Source: Gammaproteobacteria bacterium UBA2168
Lineage (GTDB): Bacteria; Pseudomonadota; Gammaproteobacteria; Pseudomonadales; Azotimanducaceae
Assembly: GCA_002327525.1 (NCBI GenBank)
Contig: DCWG01000125.1
Span: forward strand, 1-64,000
Reading direction: 5' to 3'
Length of the DNA stretch: 64,000 nt
The notes under the pieces were generated by a model. It worked only from the letters and a program-made list of their open reading frames with translations, did not search any database and was not told the DNA's origin. Below, piece after piece: positions 61,347-64,000 of the stretch. Position 1 is the first letter of the stretch. Every line of letters begins with the position of its first letter. Made by a program: the position numbers and the translations under genes.

Positions 61347-61532
61347 ATGGATTCCAGACTACTAGAAATTCTCGTCTGCCCGGTGACCAAGGCAACACTC
61401 GTGTACAGAAAGGAAGCCGGTGAGTTGTGGTGCAAGGCAAGTCGGTTGGCCTACCCCATACGCGACGACATCCCGGTGATGCTCGAAGAAGAGGCGCGAC
61501 GGCTGACCCTGGAAGAGTTGGAGTCGCTCTGA
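61347..61532 (+). CDS. Trm112/YcaR-like small protein (UPF0434)
   Basis: A 61-residue protein, [20 protein letters not shown]..., with [24 protein letters not shown], the YcaR/UPF0434 pattern. The family resembles the zinc-binding domain of Trm112, but only the first cysteine pair partner (LVCPVTK) and one later Cys (LWCKASR) remain. In other genomes it often sits near lpxK and kdsB; here it follows purA. Its role in bacteria is not settled. Confidence 0.88.
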   Translation: MDSRLLEILVCPVTKATLVYRKEAGELWCKASRLAYPIRDDIPVMLEEEARRLTLEELESL

Positions 61533-61611
61533 GAGGGGCATATCTGTGCAGTTTTCGTCATATGAGCCTCCTGTCCTTATTCTGTACAATGGCCGGCCGG
61601 GATCGAATTAG

Positions 61612-62571
61612 ATGGACGCAATGAACAAGCCGGATCTGGCGGTCGTGAGCGACCTGCCGGACGTAGCCAGCCGCGAACTGATGCAGCCCCAGTTGAGCCT
61701 GGACTGGGTTGGTATGAGCAACATTCACCAGCCGTTGCTGGTCCAGGACGGGGAGCGCACCAGTCAGGTGCAGACCAAAGTGCAGGTGTATGTGGACCTG
61801 GCCGACTGTATGGCCAAGGGCATTCACATGTCCCGGCTGTACTTGATTCTCGATGAGCATGCCGAGACGCGGGCACTGACGGCAGCCGGTCTGAAGCTGA
61901 TGCTGGCCTCGCTGCTTGAGTCTCACCGGGGCCTGTCCAGCCGCGCTTTCCTGCAGTTCGAGTTCGACTACTACCTGCGCCGCCAGGCGCTGGTCAGCGA
62001 GTTTTCGGGGTGGAACAGCTACCCGGTGACCATCAAGGGCACACTCATGGACGGCGAGATGCATCTGGAACTCGGCATCGGCGTGTATTACTCATCCACC
62101 TGCCCCTGTTCCGCTGCTCTGGCCCGCCAGCTGATCCAGAACCAGTTTCAGCAGGATTTCGGCAGTCGCGGTCAGGTGAGTGTGTCGGAAGTGGAAAACT
62201 GGCTCGGCACCGAGCAGGGCATCGTCGCCACGCCGCACAGCCAGCGCAGCCTCGCACATGTACTGGTGAAGCTGGAGGACGGACTTGCCGACTTTCCCAT
62301 CACCGACCTGATCGATCGCATCGAGGACACACTGAAGACGCCGGTGCAGACGGCGGTGAAACGCGAGGACGAACAGGAGTTCGCACGTCTGAACGGCCAA
62401 AACCTGATGTTCATCGAGGATTCCGGGCGCGAGCTCAAGGCCCTTCTTCAGGAGGACGAAAGGTTGAGGGATTTCTGGGTGCGCGTGGAACACCACGAGA
62501 GCCTGCACGCGCACGATGCAGTGGGTATTTTCACCAAGGGTGTGGAGAAGGGATACTTGCCTATCCCTTGA
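61612..62571 (+). CDS. folE2: GTP cyclohydrolase FolE2 (type IB)
   Basis: FolE2 converts GTP to dihydroneopterin triphosphate in folate synthesis, using varied divalent metals. The 319-residue protein of the DUF198/FolE2 family has MSRLYLILDEHAETRALT, SFQ-like FLQFEFDYYLRRQALVS, and STCPCSAALARQLIQNQFQQ with the conserved active-site Cys region (C164/C166). AHVLVKLEDG and an EDGRELKA-like end follow. The start is ATG 61612 or 61621. No clear Zur-type operator is seen in the 79 bases upstream. Confidence 0.9.
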   Translation: MDAMNKPDLAVVSDLPDVASRELMQPQLSLDWVGMSNIHQPLLVQDGERTSQVQTKVQVYVDLADCMAKGIHMSRLYLILDEHAETRALTAAGLKLMLASLLESHRGLSSRAFLQFEFDYYLRRQALVSEFSGWNSYPVTIKGTLMDGEMHLELGIGVYYSSTCPCSAALARQLIQNQFQQDFGSRGQVSVSEVENWLGTEQGIVATPHSQRSLAHVLVKLEDGLADFPITDLIDRIEDTLKTPVQTAVKREDEQEFARLNGQNLMFIEDSGRELKALLQEDERLRDFWVRVEHHESLHAHDAVGIFTKGVEKGYLPIP

Positions 62572-62596
62572 GGGCCCTCGGGGGGTATCCGGAAGG

Positions 62597-62623
62597 CTCC
62601 GAGGATTCTGAGGACTCTGAGGA
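62597..62623 (+). repeat. Three 9-bp direct repeats carrying GAGGA ribosome-binding motifs
   Basis: CTCCGAGGA, TTCTGAGGA and CTCTGAGGA lie head to tail before the KAS III gene. Each ends in GAGGA, a Shine-Dalgarno core; the last is nine bases from the ATG at 62633. The series may give several ribosome docking sites, or arise from local slippage. folE2 ends 26 bases before the first copy. Confidence 0.6.
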
Positions 62624-62632
62624 ACAAGTTTC

Positions 62633-63760
62633 ATGAGCAGCAACGGCGTGGTCATCAGCGGAGCCGGGTTGTGGAAGCCCGAGCATACCGTCACCAACGA
62701 AGAACTCGTCGAGAGCTACAACGCCTGGGCGCAGCGTTACAACGAACAGCACGCCGAGACCATTGCAGCAGGGGAGGAGGAGGAAAAGCCGCTTTCCAGC
62801 GCCGAATTCGTCGAAAAGGCCAGCGGCATCCGCCAGCGCTACGCGTACATCAAAGACGGTATTCTGGACGTCGAACGCATGCGCCCGCGTATTCCGGTGC
62901 GACCGGACGAAGAGCTCTCGCATCAGGCAGAAATCGCCGTCAACGCGGCGAAGCTCGCACTGGAGGGAGCCGGGCGCATTGGTGGCGATGTCGATATGGT
63001 CATCGTCTCCTGCGCGTACACACAGCGCTCTTACCCTGCAATCGCCATCGAAGCGCAGCACGCACTCGGTATCGAGGGGTTCGGCTTCGACATGCTGGTC
63101 GCGTGCTCCGCTGCGACCTTTGCATTGCAACGCGCGGTGGACGCCATCGCTGCGGGTTCCGCGAAGTGCGTGCTGGTTATCAATCCGGAACTCACTTCAC
63201 CCCAGGTCAACTACACCGACCGTGACAGCCACTTCATCTTCGGCGACGTCAGCACGGCCATCGTGCTGGAAAGGGAGGAAGACGCGAGCGCCGAGCATGT
63301 CTACAAGGTGCTTGGCAGTCGTGCGGTAACCCTCTATTCCAACAACATCCGCTCGAATTTCGGCTACGTCTCCTACGCGGATGACTCCGACCCCTACGGG
63401 ACGGACAAGCTCTTCCACCAGAACGGCCGCAAGGTGTTCAAGGAAGTCTGCCCCATGGCGGCGGAGCATCTCGCGGGCCAGATCGCCGATCTGCAGCTCG
63501 CGGTGACGGATGTGAAGCGCTGGTGGCTGCATCAGGCTAACCTCAACATGAACCAGCTGATCACGCGTCGGCTGATCGGCCGCGACATGACACAGGAGGA
63601 AGCTCCGATCGTACTCGATGAGTACGCCAATACCGCCTCCGCGGGATCGATTATCGCGTTCTGCCTCTACAACAAGGATCTGCAGGCAGGCGACGTGGGC
63701 GTGATCTGCTCTTTCGGCGCGGGTTACTCCATTGGTTCGCTGGTGATTCAGAAGCTCTAG
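62633..63760 (+). CDS. Beta-ketoacyl-ACP synthase III (FabH-like, PA3286 type)
   Basis: A thiolase-fold condensing enzyme that starts or primes fatty-acid chains. The 375-residue protein has the Cys-His-Asn triad: LVACSAATFALQRA (C158), WWLHQANLNMN (H300) and YANTASAGSI (N333). The N-terminal 60 residues (VTNEELVESYNAWAQRYNEQ) are longer than in E. coli FabH and match the group that in Pseudomonas takes acyl-CoA from beta-oxidation into synthesis. The substrate is not decided by sequence. Translation likely uses the GAGGA repeat upstream. Confidence 0.88.
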   Translation: MSSNGVVISGAGLWKPEHTVTNEELVESYNAWAQRYNEQHAETIAAGEEEEKPLSSAEFVEKASGIRQRYAYIKDGILDVERMRPRIPVRPDEELSHQAEIAVNAAKLALEGAGRIGGDVDMVIVSCAYTQRSYPAIAIEAQHALGIEGFGFDMLVACSAATFALQRAVDAIAAGSAKCVLVINPELTSPQVNYTDRDSHFIFGDVSTAIVLEREEDASAEHVYKVLGSRAVTLYSNNIRSNFGYVSYADDSDPYGTDKLFHQNGRKVFKEVCPMAAEHLAGQIADLQLAVTDVKRWWLHQANLNMNQLITRRLIGRDMTQEEAPIVLDEYANTASAGSIIAFCLYNKDLQAGDVGVICSFGAGYSIGSLVIQKL

Positions 63761-63788
63761 TGGGCTGCCCCACTAGCACGACCTACGC

Positions 63789-64000
63789 GTGGCCGGTTCT
63801 TCCAAAAAAGCGATCTATGCAGCCCTCGTCGGCAACACGCTGATCGCGGCAACCAAATTTGCCGCCGCCGCGATCAGCGGCAGCTCCGCCATGTTTTCCG
63901 AGGGCGTGCACTCGCTGGTGGACACCGGCAACCAGGTGCTGCTGCTGTACGGGCTGAAACGTGCCGAGAAACCGCCGGACGAGGAGTTTCCCTTCGGTCA
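63789..64000 (+). CDS. Cation diffusion facilitator, N-terminal part
   Basis: From GTG 63789 the frame is open to the window edge: [20 protein letters not shown]..., then [27 protein letters not shown]. This is TM1-TM2 of a CDF metal/proton antiporter; [13 protein letters not shown] holds the His and Asp of the transport site (HxxxD). The gene is cut by the window end, so the metal (zinc, iron or manganese) cannot be judged. Confidence 0.8.
   Translation, partial: MAGSSKKAIYAALVGNTLIAATKFAAAAISGSSAMFSEGVHSLVDTGNQVLLLYGLKRAEKPPDEEFPFG

Overview
This 64 kb window is chromosomal DNA from a GC-rich gammaproteobacterium. The evidence is gene content and order. The stretch glnE-ilvE-waaF-waaC-waaG-waaP-LPS kinase-carbamoyltransferase-glycosyltransferase, then hldE, waaA, tolC, DUF1249, cpdA, parE, parC, serB, a fimX relic, efp/epmA, psd, rhdA, orn, queG, nnr, tsaE, amiC, mutL, miaA, hfq, hflX, hflK, hflC, hisZ and purA follows the order I remember from Pseudomonas-type chromosomes, with some usual members absent (nudF, rsgA, motAB, the small DUF2065 gene). 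Many genes use GTG or TTG starts and overlap by 4 bases. I cannot name the genus.

Layout. 1-3.3 kb is a loose accessory stretch with two acetyltransferases, a membrane protein, a GFA-family zinc protein and several decayed genes (a frameshifted split-barrel gene, a YciI-like relic, a 20-codon VOC stub). 3.35-7.6 kb is the leftward argE-argA-ilvD group; 7.7-9.5 kb is a lone PilB/GspE-type ATPase. 9.7-13.4 kb holds glnE and ilvE. 13.5-22.7 kb is a tightly coupled rightward LPS inner-core operon whose most unusual member is one polypeptide made of two complete WaaG glucosyltransferases in tandem, followed by WaaP, a two-kinase protein, a carbamoyltransferase and a last glycosyltransferase. 22.9-32 kb carries lpxL, hldE, a macro-domain gene broken by one amber codon, a fatty-acid desaturase, an aldo/keto reductase with an FAD oxidoreductase, waaA and tolC. 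32.4-40.3 kb is DUF1249-cpdA-parE-parC, an Smp-like membrane protein and serB. 40.5-44.9 kb has a degenerate fimX, its usual large neighbour, efp and epmA. 45.2-64 kb is psd-rhdA, orn, queG, nnr-tsaE-amiC-mutL-miaA-hfq-hflX-hflK-hflC-hisZ-purA, a Trm112-like protein, folE2, a KAS III and the start of a cation diffusion facilitator.

Themes. The LPS genes form a nearly complete inner-core pathway: ADP-heptose synthesis (hldE), Kdo transfer (waaA), heptosyl transfer (waaF, waaC), glucosyl transfer (double WaaG), phosphorylation (WaaP plus two further kinase domains), carbamoylation, and lipid A acylation (lpxL). Three intergenic gaps (40.29-40.50, 44.98-45.17, 55.15-55.32 kb) each hold a 176-214 bp element with terminal inverted repeats; two are flanked by CTAG on both sides. 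They look like non-autonomous (MITE-like) insertions and are the main mobile signal. I saw no rRNA, tRNA, CRISPR or complete transposase gene.
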